The notes: a model not told the origin generated them from the letters alone. A stretch of DNA of 64,000 nt from Sphingomonas koreensis (GCA_006438735.1 RCZF01000003.1:1-64000), one strand, 5' to 3'. Shown: positions 42,841-52,225, counted from the first letter of the stretch. Made by a program: numbers and translations.

Positions 42841-43387
42841 CGGTATCGAGCGTCTCCACCGTCAGATTGTCGTTGGTGTAGACGCAGATTTCCGCCGCGA
42901 TCTTCATTGCGCGGCGCGCCAGCGTCTCGGCGTCGGGCTCATATTCGGCCAACGCCCGCGCCGCCGCCAGTGCGTAATTGCCGCCCGATCCGATCGCGGC
43001 GATGCCGCCATCGGGATCGAGCACGTCGCCATTGCCGGTCAGGATCAGCGTCACGTCCTTGTCGGCGACGATCATCATCGCCTCCAGATTGCGCAGGAAC
43101 TTGTCGGTGCGCCAGTCCTTGGCCAGCTCGACCGCGGCGCGCAGCAACGCCCCGTGATGCTGCTCCAGCTTGCGCTCCAGTCGTTCGAGCAAGGTGAACG
43201 CGTCGGCGGTCGCGCCGGCGAACCCCGCGATCACCTTGCCGTCGCCCAGCGTGCGCACCTTGCGCGCGGTCGGCTTCATCACCGTCTGGCCCATCGTCAC
43301 CTGGCCGTCGCCGGCGATGACGACCTTGCCGTTCTTGCGCACCGAGACGATTGTTGTCCCGTGCCATGTCATGTCGGTATCGCTCAT
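42833..43387 (-). CDS. hslV: HslV peptidase of the HslUV protease
   Basis: The 184-residue proteasome-like peptidase is made as a precursor; '[20 protein letters not shown]' gives T11 as the N-terminal nucleophile after processing. '[20 protein letters not shown]' and '[17 protein letters not shown]' are family features. ATG 43387 is chosen; ATG 43372 would shorten the propeptide. It overlaps the next gene by 8 nt. Confidence 0.96.
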   Translation of the reverse strand: MSDTDMTWHGTTIVSVRKNGKVVIAGDGQVTMGQTVMKPTARKVRTLGDGKVIAGFAGATADAFTLLERLERKLEQHHGALLRAAVELAKDWRTDKFLRNLEAMMIVADKDVTLILTGNGDVLDPDGGIAAIGSGGNYALAAARALAEYEPDAETLARRAMKIAAEICVYTNDNLTVETLDTGA

Positions 43388-43433
43388 CCCCGCCATATGG
43401 GGCAGCGCTTGCCGGCGCGCAAATCCCGCTCGC

Positions 43434-44324
43434 TCAGCGCGAGTTGGCCTTGAGGAACGCGACCGTCTCGGCCAGCGTCGGGGCATTGCCGCGGAACGGT
43501 TTGGATAGCCCCATCACCAGATCGTTATGGCTCTTGCCGGGATAGTCGCGGAGCACATAGGGCGCGCCCACTTTCTGCAACGCCGCCGCCATCTTCCGGC
43601 TGTTGCGCGGCTTCACCACAGTATCGGCCGATCCGAACGCCAGGAACAGCGGCGGATCGTCCTTCGACGCATAGCTGATCGGCTGCGTCTCTGCCGGCCT
43701 CGGCCAATTGGCGAAGGCGTCGACCGCGCGCTTGTCGTCCCACGGATAGAAATCGAGCGGGCCGGCAAGGATCGCCGCGGCGCGAATGATCTTCGGATCG
43801 ACGCCGATGGCGCTGAGATATGTCCCGTTCACCGCCAGCATCGCGGCGTTATAGGCGCCCGCCGAATGCCCGGCGATGGTGATCCGCGTCGGATCGCCGC
43901 CGAACCGCGCTATGTTATCGCGCGTCCATTTTACCGCCAGCGCCGAATCCTGCACGAATACCGGAAAGCGCACCCCCGGCACCAAGCGGTAATCGGGTAC
44001 GACGACGACGAAGCCTTTCGCGGCATAAGCCCGACCGGCAAAACCATAGGATTGCCGCGATCCCTTCACCCAGCCGCCGCCGTAATAGAAGATCAGCACC
44101 GGCAACGGCTTGTCGTGCGCGCTCTTGGGCGTCCACACGTCGAGCTGCTGGCGCGGCGCCGCGCCGTAATCGATCCCGCGCGCCGCCAGCCGCGCGTCGG
44201 AATCGCCGGGCGTCAGCGAATTGATCGTATCGAGCACCGCCGGCGGCGATCCGAACGCGATATAGCCGCCGATCACCAGGATCGCCGCGATCACCAGCCC
44301 CAATATCCCGCGCCCGATCGTCAT
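43434..44324 (-). CDS. Alpha/beta hydrolase (esterase/lipase-like), membrane-anchored
   Basis: The 296-residue protein has an N-terminal hydrophobic anchor or uncleaved signal ('[19 protein letters not shown]'). The oxyanion segment '[20 protein letters not shown]', nucleophile elbow '[17 protein letters not shown]', an acid near '[16 protein letters not shown]' and His in '[13 protein letters not shown]' fit the HSL/BD-FAE carboxylesterase branch. It likely acts on small esters in the periplasm. The gene lies between hslV and the lysis pair. Confidence 0.88.
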   Translation of the reverse strand: MTIGRGILGLVIAAILVIGGYIAFGSPPAVLDTINSLTPGDSDARLAARGIDYGAAPRQQLDVWTPKSAHDKPLPVLIFYYGGGWVKGSRQSYGFAGRAYAAKGFVVVVPDYRLVPGVRFPVFVQDSALAVKWTRDNIARFGGDPTRITIAGHSAGAYNAAMLAVNGTYLSAIGVDPKIIRAAAILAGPLDFYPWDDKRAVDAFANWPRPAETQPISYASKDDPPLFLAFGSADTVVKPRNSRKMAAALQKVGAPYVLRDYPGKSHNDLVMGLSKPFRGNAPTLAETVAFLKANSR

Positions 44325-44391
44325 CCCGCATCGCTCCCGCTGGCGTCTCGCAACCGGGCATGGCCGCGAACGACGCCCCCGGCAAGCGCGC

Positions 44392-44649
44392 TCAGCGTTC
44401 GACGCCCTTCACCTTCCCCCATTGCCGCGCCGCGGTGTAGCCGAGGTAGCCGGTGCCGAAGAGCGCGTAGAGCGGCTCGGGGATAGCATCGAGATAAGCG
44501 CGCATTGCCGCGATCATCGCCTCTGCCGTCGCCCGGTCGATCGCCGCAACCACACCCATCGGGATCGACCACAACAACAGCGCATACATCACATAGAGAA
44601 AGCTCGGCCGCGCGCGCCGCGTCCATTCGTCGCTTTGACGATCAACCAT
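44392..44649 (-). CDS. Holin-like membrane protein
   Basis: The 85-residue protein has a hydrophobic segment ('SFLYVMYALLLWSIPMGVVA') and a second weaker one ('LYALFGTGYLGYTAARQW'), with charged ends. This is the pattern of the small holins paired with GH108 endolysins in alphaproteobacterial phages and GTAs. It overlaps the endolysin gene by 8 nt. It would form the membrane lesion for endolysin exit. Confidence 0.8.
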   Translation of the reverse strand: MVDRQSDEWTRRARPSFLYVMYALLLWSIPMGVVAAIDRATAEAMIAAMRAYLDAIPEPLYALFGTGYLGYTAARQWGKVKGVER

Positions 44650-45190
44650 CGCTGCCGACCCGGTTGGCCAGCCAGCCATAGAGAAACGCCTCGTCCGCCG
44701 GCCGCGTCTCGGCAAGGCTCACGTAGCGCGCGCCTTGCAAGGCATCGATCGCCTTGGTCAGAACCGTCTCCCCGGCAGCGCCGCGCCGCACCAGAAATCC
44801 GTCGAGCGCGGCGAGCGTCCTCGGCCCGATCTGTCCGTCGACGATGATGTCGGGATAATCGCTCGCACCGCGGTTGAGCGCATTGAGCGCACGCTGCAAG
44901 AATCCCGCCCCCACCGCCGGCCCCATGTTGACGCCGGTGTCGAACAGCTCGGCCGCGAGATCGGGCGCCCGCGCCGCGACCTGATCGAACCCCGGCCGCA
45001 CCCAGTAAAGCCGCCGATAGATTGCCGCCGCCTCGCGCCGCGGTAGCGCGCGCATGTCGCCGGCATAGCCCTGCTGCCGCGCCACCGCCTCGGTGATGCC
45101 GAAGCGCGTCGCCCCGCCCGGATCGGCCAGATTAGCGACGTAATCGCCCTCGCGCGCGATCACCGCGTCGATCAATGCGTCCACGCCCAT
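44642..45190 (-). CDS. GH108-type endolysin (N-acetylmuramidase)
   Basis: The 182-residue protein has 'VIAREGDYVANLADPGGATR', then FGIT, the GH108 catalytic block with the Glu, and 'YWVRPGFDQVAARAPDLAAE', 'LFDTGVNMGPAVGAGFLQRA'; a C-terminal peptidoglycan-binding 3-like segment follows ('DGQIGPRTLAALDGFL'). It cleaves murein. No signal peptide is seen, so it would depend on the downstream holin. It lies about 8 kb from the head-gene remnant. Confidence 0.92.
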   Translation of the reverse strand: MGVDALIDAVIAREGDYVANLADPGGATRFGITEAVARQQGYAGDMRALPRREAAAIYRRLYWVRPGFDQVAARAPDLAAELFDTGVNMGPAVGAGFLQRALNALNRGASDYPDIIVDGQIGPRTLAALDGFLVRRGAAGETVLTKAIDALQGARYVSLAETRPADEAFLYGWLANRVGSDG

Positions 45191-45275
45191 GCCGCCTCTC
45201 CCCCAATTCTGACAGATTTTTCACGCAACTTCGTGGAGCCGCCTCGCGTTGACCCGGCGAGCGAGGGAGACCCAC

Positions 45276-46046
45276 ATGACAAATCAACGCTGCGTCGTCG
45301 TCACCGGCGCGGAATCAGGCATCGGCGCGGCTTGCGCCGCCGCCTTCGGCGCACTCGGCGACAGCGTCGCGATCTTCTACTTCAATGACGAGGCGGCCGC
45401 GCAGACATCGGTCGCCGCGGTCGAAAAGGCCGGTGGCCGCGCGACCGCGATCCAGTGCGACGTTGCCGACGAAGCCTCTGTCGACAAGGCCTTCGCCGCC
45501 GCCGAGGCCGCGTTCGGCAACGCCTCGGTCGCTGTCAATTCGGCCGGCGTCAACATGGCCGGCGTCGCGGTGCGCGACATGGAAGCCAAGCAATGGCACC
45601 GCACCATCGGCACCGATCTCACCGGCGCCTTCCTTGTCTCGCGCCGCTTCGTGCGCGGCCGTGCCGCCTCAAAAGAGCCGGCCGCGTTGATCCACATCTC
45701 GTCGATCCACGCCGAGGTCGTCCGTGCCGGCGGCAGCGATTATTGCGCGGCCAAGGGCGGGCTCACCAACCTGGTCGAGACGCTGGCAATCGAAGAAGCA
45801 CCCAACAACATCCGCGTCAATGCGATCCGCCCCGGCATGATCCTGACGCCGATGAACGAGCACGCCGTCAAAGACGCCGCCTATCGCCACAAGCTCGAGG
45901 CCAACATCCCGATACGCCGCGCCGGCCGGCCCGAGGAGGTCGCCGCGATGGCGCGCTGGCTCGCCTCCGATGAAGCGAGCTATGTCACCGGCGCCTCCTT
46001 CACGATCGATGGCGGCCTCTCGCTGTTGCTCGGCGTCGGCGCATGA
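45276..46046 (+). CDS. Short-chain dehydrogenase/reductase
   Basis: The 256-residue protein has the NAD(P) loop 'VVVTGAESGIGAACAAAFGA', 'VNSAGVNMAGVAV' and the catalytic Ser with Tyr-x-x-x-Lys in 'IHISSIHAEVVRAGGSDYCA' and AAKGG. It ends 'YVTGASFTIDGGLSLLLGVG', typical of classical SDRs such as glucose or gluconate dehydrogenases. ATG 45276 follows GAGGGAGA. It overlaps the GH130 gene by 4 nt, so the two act together, plausibly on a sugar. Confidence 0.92.
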   Translation: MTNQRCVVVTGAESGIGAACAAAFGALGDSVAIFYFNDEAAAQTSVAAVEKAGGRATAIQCDVADEASVDKAFAAAEAAFGNASVAVNSAGVNMAGVAVRDMEAKQWHRTIGTDLTGAFLVSRRFVRGRAASKEPAALIHISSIHAEVVRAGGSDYCAAKGGLTNLVETLAIEEAPNNIRVNAIRPGMILTPMNEHAVKDAAYRHKLEANIPIRRAGRPEEVAAMARWLASDEASYVTGASFTIDGGLSLLLGVGA

Positions 46047-46954
46047 ACCAGCAACGCCGTCACCGTATCGATTTCAACGTCGAGGCGCTCGAGCCCGTCA
46101 CGCTCCACGGCCCGTCCGATCTCGCCGAACGCGATCTGATGAGCCCCTATGTCTGGACCGAACCCGATGGCCGGCTCGGGATCATGGTCCGCGCCGTTCC
46201 CGCCGTCGGGGGCGACCGCACCGATACCGGCGTGATCTGGGCGGGCTGGAGCAACGACGGCCTGATCTTCGAAATGGAAGACGCGCCCGCCATCACCCCC
46301 GGCTCCAGCGATCTCGATGTCGGCGGCGTCGAGGATCCGACCGTCATCCGCCAGGACGACGGCTATGTCGTCTATTACACCGGCGTCACGGCCGATTTCG
46401 CGCACGGCAACATGCTCTACGCGACCGGCCCGAGCCTCGATGCGCTTACCAAACAGGGCGTCGCGCTGGCCTCGACCAAGACGATGGGCAACACCAAGGA
46501 AGCGACCGTCAACCGCACCGCCGATGGCCATTGGCGGCTGTGGTACGAATATGCCGCCGACAACGCCTCGCGCGTCGGCCTCGCGATCGGCGACGACGTC
46601 GCCGGCCCGTGGGAGGAGGAGCCCACGCCTTTCCTCCCGCGCCAGGAATCGTGGGATAATTGGCACCTCTCGACGGGCCCGATGCTGATGACAGATCCCG
46701 ATTTCCCGGTGATGTTCTACAATGGCGCGACGCATGACGCGCGCTGGCGGATCGGTTGGGTGGCGTTCGATCGCGATTGCCGCCACGTCGTCGATCGCGG
46801 CATCGAACCGCTGATCACCCCGCCCCCGGTCGACGATCGCACCGCCACCGACATCGCCTTCGCCGCCTCGGTCATCGTCCGCGACGATCAGACCTGGCTC
46901 TATTACTCGCTCGAAGACCGCCGCCTCGCCCGCGCGCGAATCAGACGCAGCTGA
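46043..46954 (+). CDS. GH130-family glycosidase/phosphorylase
   Basis: The 303-residue protein folds as a five-bladed propeller by family. 'LMSPYVWTEPDGRLGIMVRA', 'DLDVGGVEDPTVIRQDDGYV', 'VYYTGVTADFAHGNMLYATG' and 'DNWHLSTGPMLMTDPDFPVM' fit GH130, which cleaves or phosphorolyses beta-mannosides. The substrate cannot be deduced. It is translationally coupled to the upstream SDR. No transporter or regulator is adjacent. Confidence 0.85.
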   Translation: MNQQRRHRIDFNVEALEPVTLHGPSDLAERDLMSPYVWTEPDGRLGIMVRAVPAVGGDRTDTGVIWAGWSNDGLIFEMEDAPAITPGSSDLDVGGVEDPTVIRQDDGYVVYYTGVTADFAHGNMLYATGPSLDALTKQGVALASTKTMGNTKEATVNRTADGHWRLWYEYAADNASRVGLAIGDDVAGPWEEEPTPFLPRQESWDNWHLSTGPMLMTDPDFPVMFYNGATHDARWRIGWVAFDRDCRHVVDRGIEPLITPPPVDDRTATDIAFAASVIVRDDQTWLYYSLEDRRLARARIRRS

Positions 46955-46957
46955 CGA

Positions 46958-47671
46958 TCAGCCGCCACGCAGCAGCGCGATCGTGCGATGTTCGAACGTG
47001 GCCGGATCGCGGCGCGCCTCGGCGATCATCGCCGCATCAATGCCCAGCGCGACCCGCCCGCTGCTGAGAAGCGCGGCGGCGTCGCATGCCATCCCCATGG
47101 TGGTCAGATCGTGCAACGCCGTCACCAGCGTCAGCCCGTCATCGGCCATCACCCGCAGCGCCATGCGGACGTCATAAGCGGCGACCGGATCGAGCCAGTT
47201 GAAGGGCTCGTCCAGCACAACGATTCGTTTGCCGTCGGCAAAGGCGCAGGCCAGCGCGATCCGCTGTCGCATCCCCGCCGAACACGTGCCGATCGGCCGA
47301 TCGAGCAATCGATCGATCGCCAGCGCAACGCGCAACGGCCCGATCGATACCAGCGCATCGTCGCTCCGCCCCGCAACGATCTCCAGCAGATCACGAGCGA
47401 GCAAAGCTCCCGGCAACGTCTCGATCGACGGCGCGAAGCCGATCATTTGCGCCCGCACCGCGCGATCTTCCGCGCACGAAATACCATCGATCACGCATGC
47501 GCCGCTCACGATCGGCAGTCGCCCGGCAAGCGCCCGCAGCAAACTCGTCTTGCCCGAGCCGTTAGCGCCGATCACCCCGAACCATGCACCGGCCTCGATG
47601 CGCAGCGTCGCCTCATCGACCACCACCGCCGCACCACGCTCGACGCGAAGCCGGTCGATCGCGATACTCAT
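46958..47671 (-). CDS. ABC transporter ATP-binding protein
   Basis: The 237-residue subunit has Walker A 'VIGANGSGKTSLLRALAGRL', signature 'IGTCSAGMRQRIALACAFAD' (CSAGMRQR in place of LSGGQ) and Walker B 'RIVVLDEPFNWLDPVAAYDV', then a switch His in 'TLVTALHDLTTMGM'. It resembles CcmA/ABC-2 exporters. It overlaps the preceding membrane-protein gene by 4 nt. Cargo unknown. Confidence 0.92.
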   Translation of the reverse strand: MSIAIDRLRVERGAAVVVDEATLRIEAGAWFGVIGANGSGKTSLLRALAGRLPIVSGACVIDGISCAEDRAVRAQMIGFAPSIETLPGALLARDLLEIVAGRSDDALVSIGPLRVALAIDRLLDRPIGTCSAGMRQRIALACAFADGKRIVVLDEPFNWLDPVAAYDVRMALRVMADDGLTLVTALHDLTTMGMACDAAALLSSGRVALGIDAAMIAEARRDPATFEHRTIALLRGG

Positions 47672-48657
47672 GCGATAATCCACCGCGCGCGCTGCGATCG
47701 CCGATACAGGCCGACAGCCATGCCGATCGCCAGCACCGGCGCGAGAACCACCGCGACCATCGCCCCGACCGCTACTACGGCGATCCCTGCCGTGAGCACT
47801 AGATCGGCAGCGCGGCGATCGAGCGCGCGATACGCCAGAACGCGAACGACAGCGGCCACCAGCATAACCGCGCCGGCCAGCAGAGCCATGCCGGCGAGCG
47901 ACGCGCCAGCGACGATCGCGATCAGCCCCGCAGTCGCCAAAACTATAATCGCTGCCCCGCGCAGATGCCGCGCGATGCTCCACGCCGCATCGCGGCCGGC
48001 AATCGCTTCGAACCGCGCGGTTGCGGCGTCGATCGGCGTCAAAACCGCCGCCGCGAGCGCGGTCAGCGCCACCGGCAGCGCGATCGCGCCAGGCTGATTG
48101 CCCATCAAACCGGAGGTGACGACAGCCGCGAGCGCCAAAGCGGCCACCGAAACTAGGCGCACCCGCTCTTTATTCTCCGAAAATAAGCATTCGGCGCCAG
48201 CCCACCTGGGTGCAACGTCGATGCCTCCCGCTATCACCGCGCCGATGAGATAACCGCCCGCCAAAGACCACAGCGGCCAAACGCCCGCGATCGCTGCCGC
48301 GCCCAACAACAGCCCCCCGATCGCGCCGTGCAGCGCAGCCCGATAGCCAAGCCGCGTGTCCCGCTGGATCGCGTCGGTCGCGAACACATAGGCATCGGCG
48401 TGAAAGCGCAGCCGTCGCGCTATCATCTGCTCCGACGACCACCCTGACCACAGGCCAATGATCAAGCCGGCGATCCCAACGATTCGAGGCGCAGCATCGG
48501 CCAGCGCCCCCCGCGCCATCACAACGATCACCGCCGCCCCGATCAGCAACAGCGCGGCGTCGCTCCAGCGCGCCAGAATGCTCGTCCCCTCGCGCCAGAT
48601 CACCCGCAGATCGTGCCGCAGCATTCGGTTGCCGCGCGGCGTCTGCGCCTGCGTCAC
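47668..48657 (-). CDS. ABC exporter membrane subunit (putative)
   Basis: The 329-residue protein has roughly eight hydrophobic segments and no soluble domain. It lies between dihydroorotase and the ATPase gene with start/stop overlaps on both sides (GTGA at 48657 and ATGA at 47671), so it is almost certainly the permease of that ATPase. The internal ATG 48624 is an alternative start. I do not recognise a specific family. Confidence 0.75.
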   Translation of the reverse strand: MTQAQTPRGNRMLRHDLRVIWREGTSILARWSDAALLLIGAAVIVVMARGALADAAPRIVGIAGLIIGLWSGWSSEQMIARRLRFHADAYVFATDAIQRDTRLGYRAALHGAIGGLLLGAAAIAGVWPLWSLAGGYLIGAVIAGGIDVAPRWAGAECLFSENKERVRLVSVAALALAAVVTSGLMGNQPGAIALPVALTALAAAVLTPIDAATARFEAIAGRDAAWSIARHLRGAAIIVLATAGLIAIVAGASLAGMALLAGAVMLVAAVVRVLAYRALDRRAADLVLTAGIAVVAVGAMVAVVLAPVLAIGMAVGLYRRSQRARWIIA

Positions 48658-49997
48658 CCGAAATCGACCGCCTCGAACCGGATCGGCGCGCCGTGCGCCG
48701 TCTCGGCCAGCGCGCCGCCCCACATCACCCGCCGGCCGCGGATGATCGTGCCGATCGGCTTGCCGGTCAGCGCCATCCCGGTAAACGGCGACCATCCCGA
48801 CCGCGACGCCAGCCAATCTTGGTCGATCGTCCAGCGTGCCTTCAAATCGACGATCGAGAAATCGGCGTCATAGCCCGCCGCGATCCGCCCCTTGCCGACG
48901 ATCCCGAAAATCCGCTGCGCGCCCGCACTGGTCAGCTCGATCAGCCGCTGCAAGCTCATCCGGCCGTTCGCGACATGATCGAGCAGCAACGGCAGCAGTG
49001 TCTGCACGCCGGGCATGCCGCTCGGGCTGTCGGGATAAGGCTTGCCCTTTTCCTCCAGCGTGTGCGGCGCATGATCGCTGCCGATCACGTCGGGCACGCC
49101 CTGGCTGAGCCAGCGCCAAATGCCGTCGCGGTGCGCGCCCGATCGGATCGGCGGGTTCATCTGCGCCAGCGTTCCCAGTCGCGGATAGGCGTCTTCGCCC
49201 GCCAGCGTCAGATGCTGCGGCGTCACCTCGCAGGTCGCAATGTCTTTGTTCTGCCCGAGCAGCTCAAGCTCGGCCGGCGTCGTCACATGCAACACATGAA
49301 TGCGCCGCTTCGCTTCCCGCGCCAGCTTCAGAATGCGCCGCGTCGCCAGCATCGCGCTCTCATCGTCGCGCCACACCGGATGCGATGCCGGATCGCCTGC
49401 TACCCGCGCCTCCTTGCGCGCGTTCATGCGATCCTCGTCCTCGGCATGGACCGCCACCCGCCGATGCCCCGAGGCGAGCACCGCCGCCAGATTGGCGTCT
49501 TCCGATACCAGCAGATCGCCGGTCGAGGCGCCCATGAAAATCTTGACCCCCGCCGTTCCCGGCAACCGCTCGAGGTCGGCGAGGCTCGCCGCATTGGCGT
49601 TGGTCGCGCCGACATAGAAAGCGTGGTCGCACCACATCCGGTCCTTGGCCCGCGCCAGCTTGTCACCAATCGCCTCGGCGCTATCGGTGTTGGGCTTGGT
49701 GTTGGGCATTTCGAACACCGCGGTCACCCCGCCGAGCACCGCCGCGCGGCTCCCGCTCTCGAGGTCTTCCTTGTGGACCAGCCCAGGTTCGCGAAAATGC
49801 ACTTGCGTGTCGATGACGCCGGGCAGCACGTCGAGCCCGGTGCAATCGATCGTCTCGCCGGCATCGCCCGCGCCACCGATCGCAACAATTTTGCCATCCC
49901 GCACCCCGACATCGGCGCGCACCGGCCCGCCGGGCGTATGGACCGTCCCGCCGGTCAGTTTGAGATCGAACGTCGCCATCGCCAGCCCTTTCGCCAT
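48654..49997 (-). CDS. pyrC: Dihydroorotase (class I)
   Basis: The 447-residue amidohydrolase (441 from ATG 49979) cyclises carbamoyl aspartate in pyrimidine synthesis. 'GLDVLPGVIDTQVHFREPGL' has Gln in place of the first metal-binding His of the usual H-x-H. 'GVKIFMGAS' holds the carboxylated Lys, 'HVLHVTTPAELELL' and 'VIGSDHAPHTLEEKGKPYPD' the other metal ligands and catalytic Asp. The Q-V-H variant is, as I recall, common in alphaproteobacteria. It heads an operon with an ABC exporter. Confidence 0.9.
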   Translation of the reverse strand: MAKGLAMATFDLKLTGGTVHTPGGPVRADVGVRDGKIVAIGGAGDAGETIDCTGLDVLPGVIDTQVHFREPGLVHKEDLESGSRAAVLGGVTAVFEMPNTKPNTDSAEAIGDKLARAKDRMWCDHAFYVGATNANAASLADLERLPGTAGVKIFMGASTGDLLVSEDANLAAVLASGHRRVAVHAEDEDRMNARKEARVAGDPASHPVWRDDESAMLATRRILKLAREAKRRIHVLHVTTPAELELLGQNKDIATCEVTPQHLTLAGEDAYPRLGTLAQMNPPIRSGAHRDGIWRWLSQGVPDVIGSDHAPHTLEEKGKPYPDSPSGMPGVQTLLPLLLDHVANGRMSLQRLIELTSAGAQRIFGIVGKGRIAAGYDADFSIVDLKARWTIDQDWLASRSGWSPFTGMALTGKPIGTIIRGRRVMWGGALAETAHGAPIRFEAVDFG

Positions 49998-50023
49998 GTC
50001 GTTCGCCTCCCTACCTGTTCGTC

Positions 50024-50761
50024 ATGGCCGAAACCACCCCGACGATGCTCGCAGACCGTGCGCTGATCCGCCTCGCCGGCGACGATGTCCGCGGTTTCCT
50101 GCAAGGCCTGGTGACGCAAGATGTACTCACGCTGTCGCCCGATGCGCCGCGCTGGGCGGGCTTGCTGACCCCACAAGGCAAGGCGCTGTTCGACTTCATC
50201 CTATGGGCCGACGGCGACGCGATCCTCATCGATTGCGAAGCCGCACAAGCGGACGCACTCACCAAGCGCCTGTCGCTCTATCGCCTCCGCCGCGCGATCA
50301 CGATCGAACCAAGCGACCTTTTCGTCCACTGGTCGCCGGACGGCGATCGCGGCGCTCCCGATCCCCGGCTCGCGGCGCTCGGCCGCCGCTGGCTCGGCCC
50401 CCCGGCCCCGCCAGCGGCGGGCTGGCGCGAACACCGCCTCCGTCTCGGCGTCGCAGAGGGCGTCGCCGAACTCGGCTCGGGCGAAACGCTTTGGCTCGAA
50501 TGCAACGCGGCCGAGTTGAACGGCGTGAGCTTCGCCAAAGGCTGCTACGTCGGCCAGGAAAACACCGCGCGCATGCACTATCGCGCCAAGGTCAACCGCC
50601 GCTTGGTCGTCCCCCCGCTAACCGAGCCGACCGATCGCACCCGCGCGCGCTATCCCGAGCTCGGTCTGATGGTCGAGTTCCGCCGTGTCGAGACGTTGGG
50701 CGATGCGATCATTCCCGATTGGCTCGCCGACGCGCTCGTTCAGCGCCCAATCGAGGAATAG
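50024..50761 (+). CDS. YgfZ/GcvT-domain iron-sulfur assembly protein
   Basis: The 245-residue folate-binding protein supports repair or assembly of some iron-sulfur enzymes. 'LIRLAGDDVRGFLQGLVTQD', 'GLLTPQGKALFDFILW' and the diagnostic 'GVSFAKGCYVGQENTARMHY' with the K-G-C-Y-x-G-Q-E motif are present. It diverges from dihydroorotase by 26 bp and its 3' end overlaps the convergent UDP-glucose dehydrogenase by 22 nt. Confidence 0.93.
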   Translation: MAETTPTMLADRALIRLAGDDVRGFLQGLVTQDVLTLSPDAPRWAGLLTPQGKALFDFILWADGDAILIDCEAAQADALTKRLSLYRLRRAITIEPSDLFVHWSPDGDRGAPDPRLAALGRRWLGPPAPPAAGWREHRLRLGVAEGVAELGSGETLWLECNAAELNGVSFAKGCYVGQENTARMHYRAKVNRRLVVPPLTEPTDRTRARYPELGLMVEFRRVETLGDAIIPDWLADALVQRPIEE

Positions 50762-52053
50762 GCAAAGCCGGTCCGCGCGATTTCCTCGGGCGCATAGACA
50801 TTGCGCAAATCGACCAGCACCGGCGCTGCCATCACACATTGCAGGCGCTTGAGGTCGAGGGCGCGGAACACGTCCCATTCTGTCACGATCACCACCGCGT
50901 CGGCTCCCGTCGCCGCCTCATAGGCGTCGGCGCAATAGGTCACCTCGGGCATCATCGTCTTGGCGATGTCCATACCCTCGGGATCGAACGCGCGCACCTT
51001 CGCGCCGGCGTCGAGCAGCGTCTGGACGATGGCGATCGCCGGGGCGTCGCGCATGTCGTCGGTGTTGGGCTTGAACGTCAGTCCGAACAGCGCGACGGTC
51101 TTGCCGCTGGCCTCACCGCCGAGCGCATGGATCACCTTGCGGCCCATCGCGCGCTTGCGGCTGTCGTTGACCTTGACCACCGCCTCGACGATGTGAACCG
51201 GGCTCTCATGGTCCTCCGCGGTCTTGAGCAGCGCCAAGGTGTCCTTGGGAAAACACGAGCCGCCATAGCCCGGCCCGGCATGAAGAAACTTCGCGCCGAT
51301 CCTCTTGTCGAGGCCGATTCCGCGCGACACGTCCTGCACGTCGGCGCCAACCGCTTCGCACAGGTCGGCGATCTCGTTGATGAAGGTGATCTTGGTCGCC
51401 AGAAACGCGTTGGCGGCATATTTGGTCAGCTCGGCGGTGCGCCGACCGGTGAACAGGATCGGGCTCTCATTGAGGTAAAGCGGCCGATAGATGTCGCGCA
51501 TCACTTGGCGCGCGCGCTCGTCGTCGGTGCCGATGACGATCCGGTCGGGGCGTTTGAAATCGCCGATCGCCGCGCCTTCGCGCAGGAACTCGGGGTTGGA
51601 AACGACCGCCGTATCGATGCCCGGCTGCGTTTCCTTGAGGATCGCCTCGACCTTGTCGCCGGTGCCGACCGGCACGGTCGATTTAGTCACCACCACTGTC
51701 GGCCCGGTGATCGCCGCAGCGATTTCCTTGGTCGCTTCGAACACATAAGTGAGATCGGCATGGCCATCGCCGCGCCGCGAGGGCGTGCCGACCGCGATGA
51801 ACACCGCGTCCGCGCCGGCAACCGCGGCCTTGAGATCGGTCGTGAACGACAGCCGCCCCGCCTCGACATTGGTCGCCACCAACTGATCGAGCCCGGGCTC
51901 GTAGATCGGCATCCGGCCGTTCTCGAGCGCCGCGATCTTGCTCGCGTCCTTGTCGACGCAGATCACGTCATGGCCGAAATCCGAAAAGCACGCGCCGGAC
52001 ACCAGCCCGACATAGCCCGAACCAATCATCGTGATGCGCATCGGCGTCTTCAT
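50740..52053 (-). CDS. ugd: UDP-glucose 6-dehydrogenase
   Basis: The 437-residue enzyme oxidises UDP-glucose to UDP-glucuronate for exopolysaccharide or lipid sugars. 'RITMIGSGYVGLVSGACFSD' binds NAD, 'FLHAGPGYGGSCFPKDTLAL' carries the catalytic Cys, and 'VALFGLTFKPNTDDMRDAPA' is canonical. The start is ATG 52053 or 52041 (MRITMIG). In sphingomonads glucuronate is used in glycosphingolipids; that link is inference. Confidence 0.94.
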   Translation of the reverse strand: MKTPMRITMIGSGYVGLVSGACFSDFGHDVICVDKDASKIAALENGRMPIYEPGLDQLVATNVEAGRLSFTTDLKAAVAGADAVFIAVGTPSRRGDGHADLTYVFEATKEIAAAITGPTVVVTKSTVPVGTGDKVEAILKETQPGIDTAVVSNPEFLREGAAIGDFKRPDRIVIGTDDERARQVMRDIYRPLYLNESPILFTGRRTAELTKYAANAFLATKITFINEIADLCEAVGADVQDVSRGIGLDKRIGAKFLHAGPGYGGSCFPKDTLALLKTAEDHESPVHIVEAVVKVNDSRKRAMGRKVIHALGGEASGKTVALFGLTFKPNTDDMRDAPAIAIVQTLLDAGAKVRAFDPEGMDIAKTMMPEVTYCADAYEAATGADAVVIVTEWDVFRALDLKRLQCVMAAPVLVDLRNVYAPEEIARTGFAYSSIGR

Positions 52054-52225
52054 CCCTCAACAGGCCCGCGTCACGCGAGCAGCAATGGCGCTCCTGTAAC
52101 GCCGCGACAGAATATTGCCACCCTATGGAACAGACGCGATCGGGTGGAAAACACCTAGTGACCGCTCAATTATCGCTCGCAACCATCGACAGTGGTGACC
52201 GCGTCTAGTTCGGGCACCCCATAGA

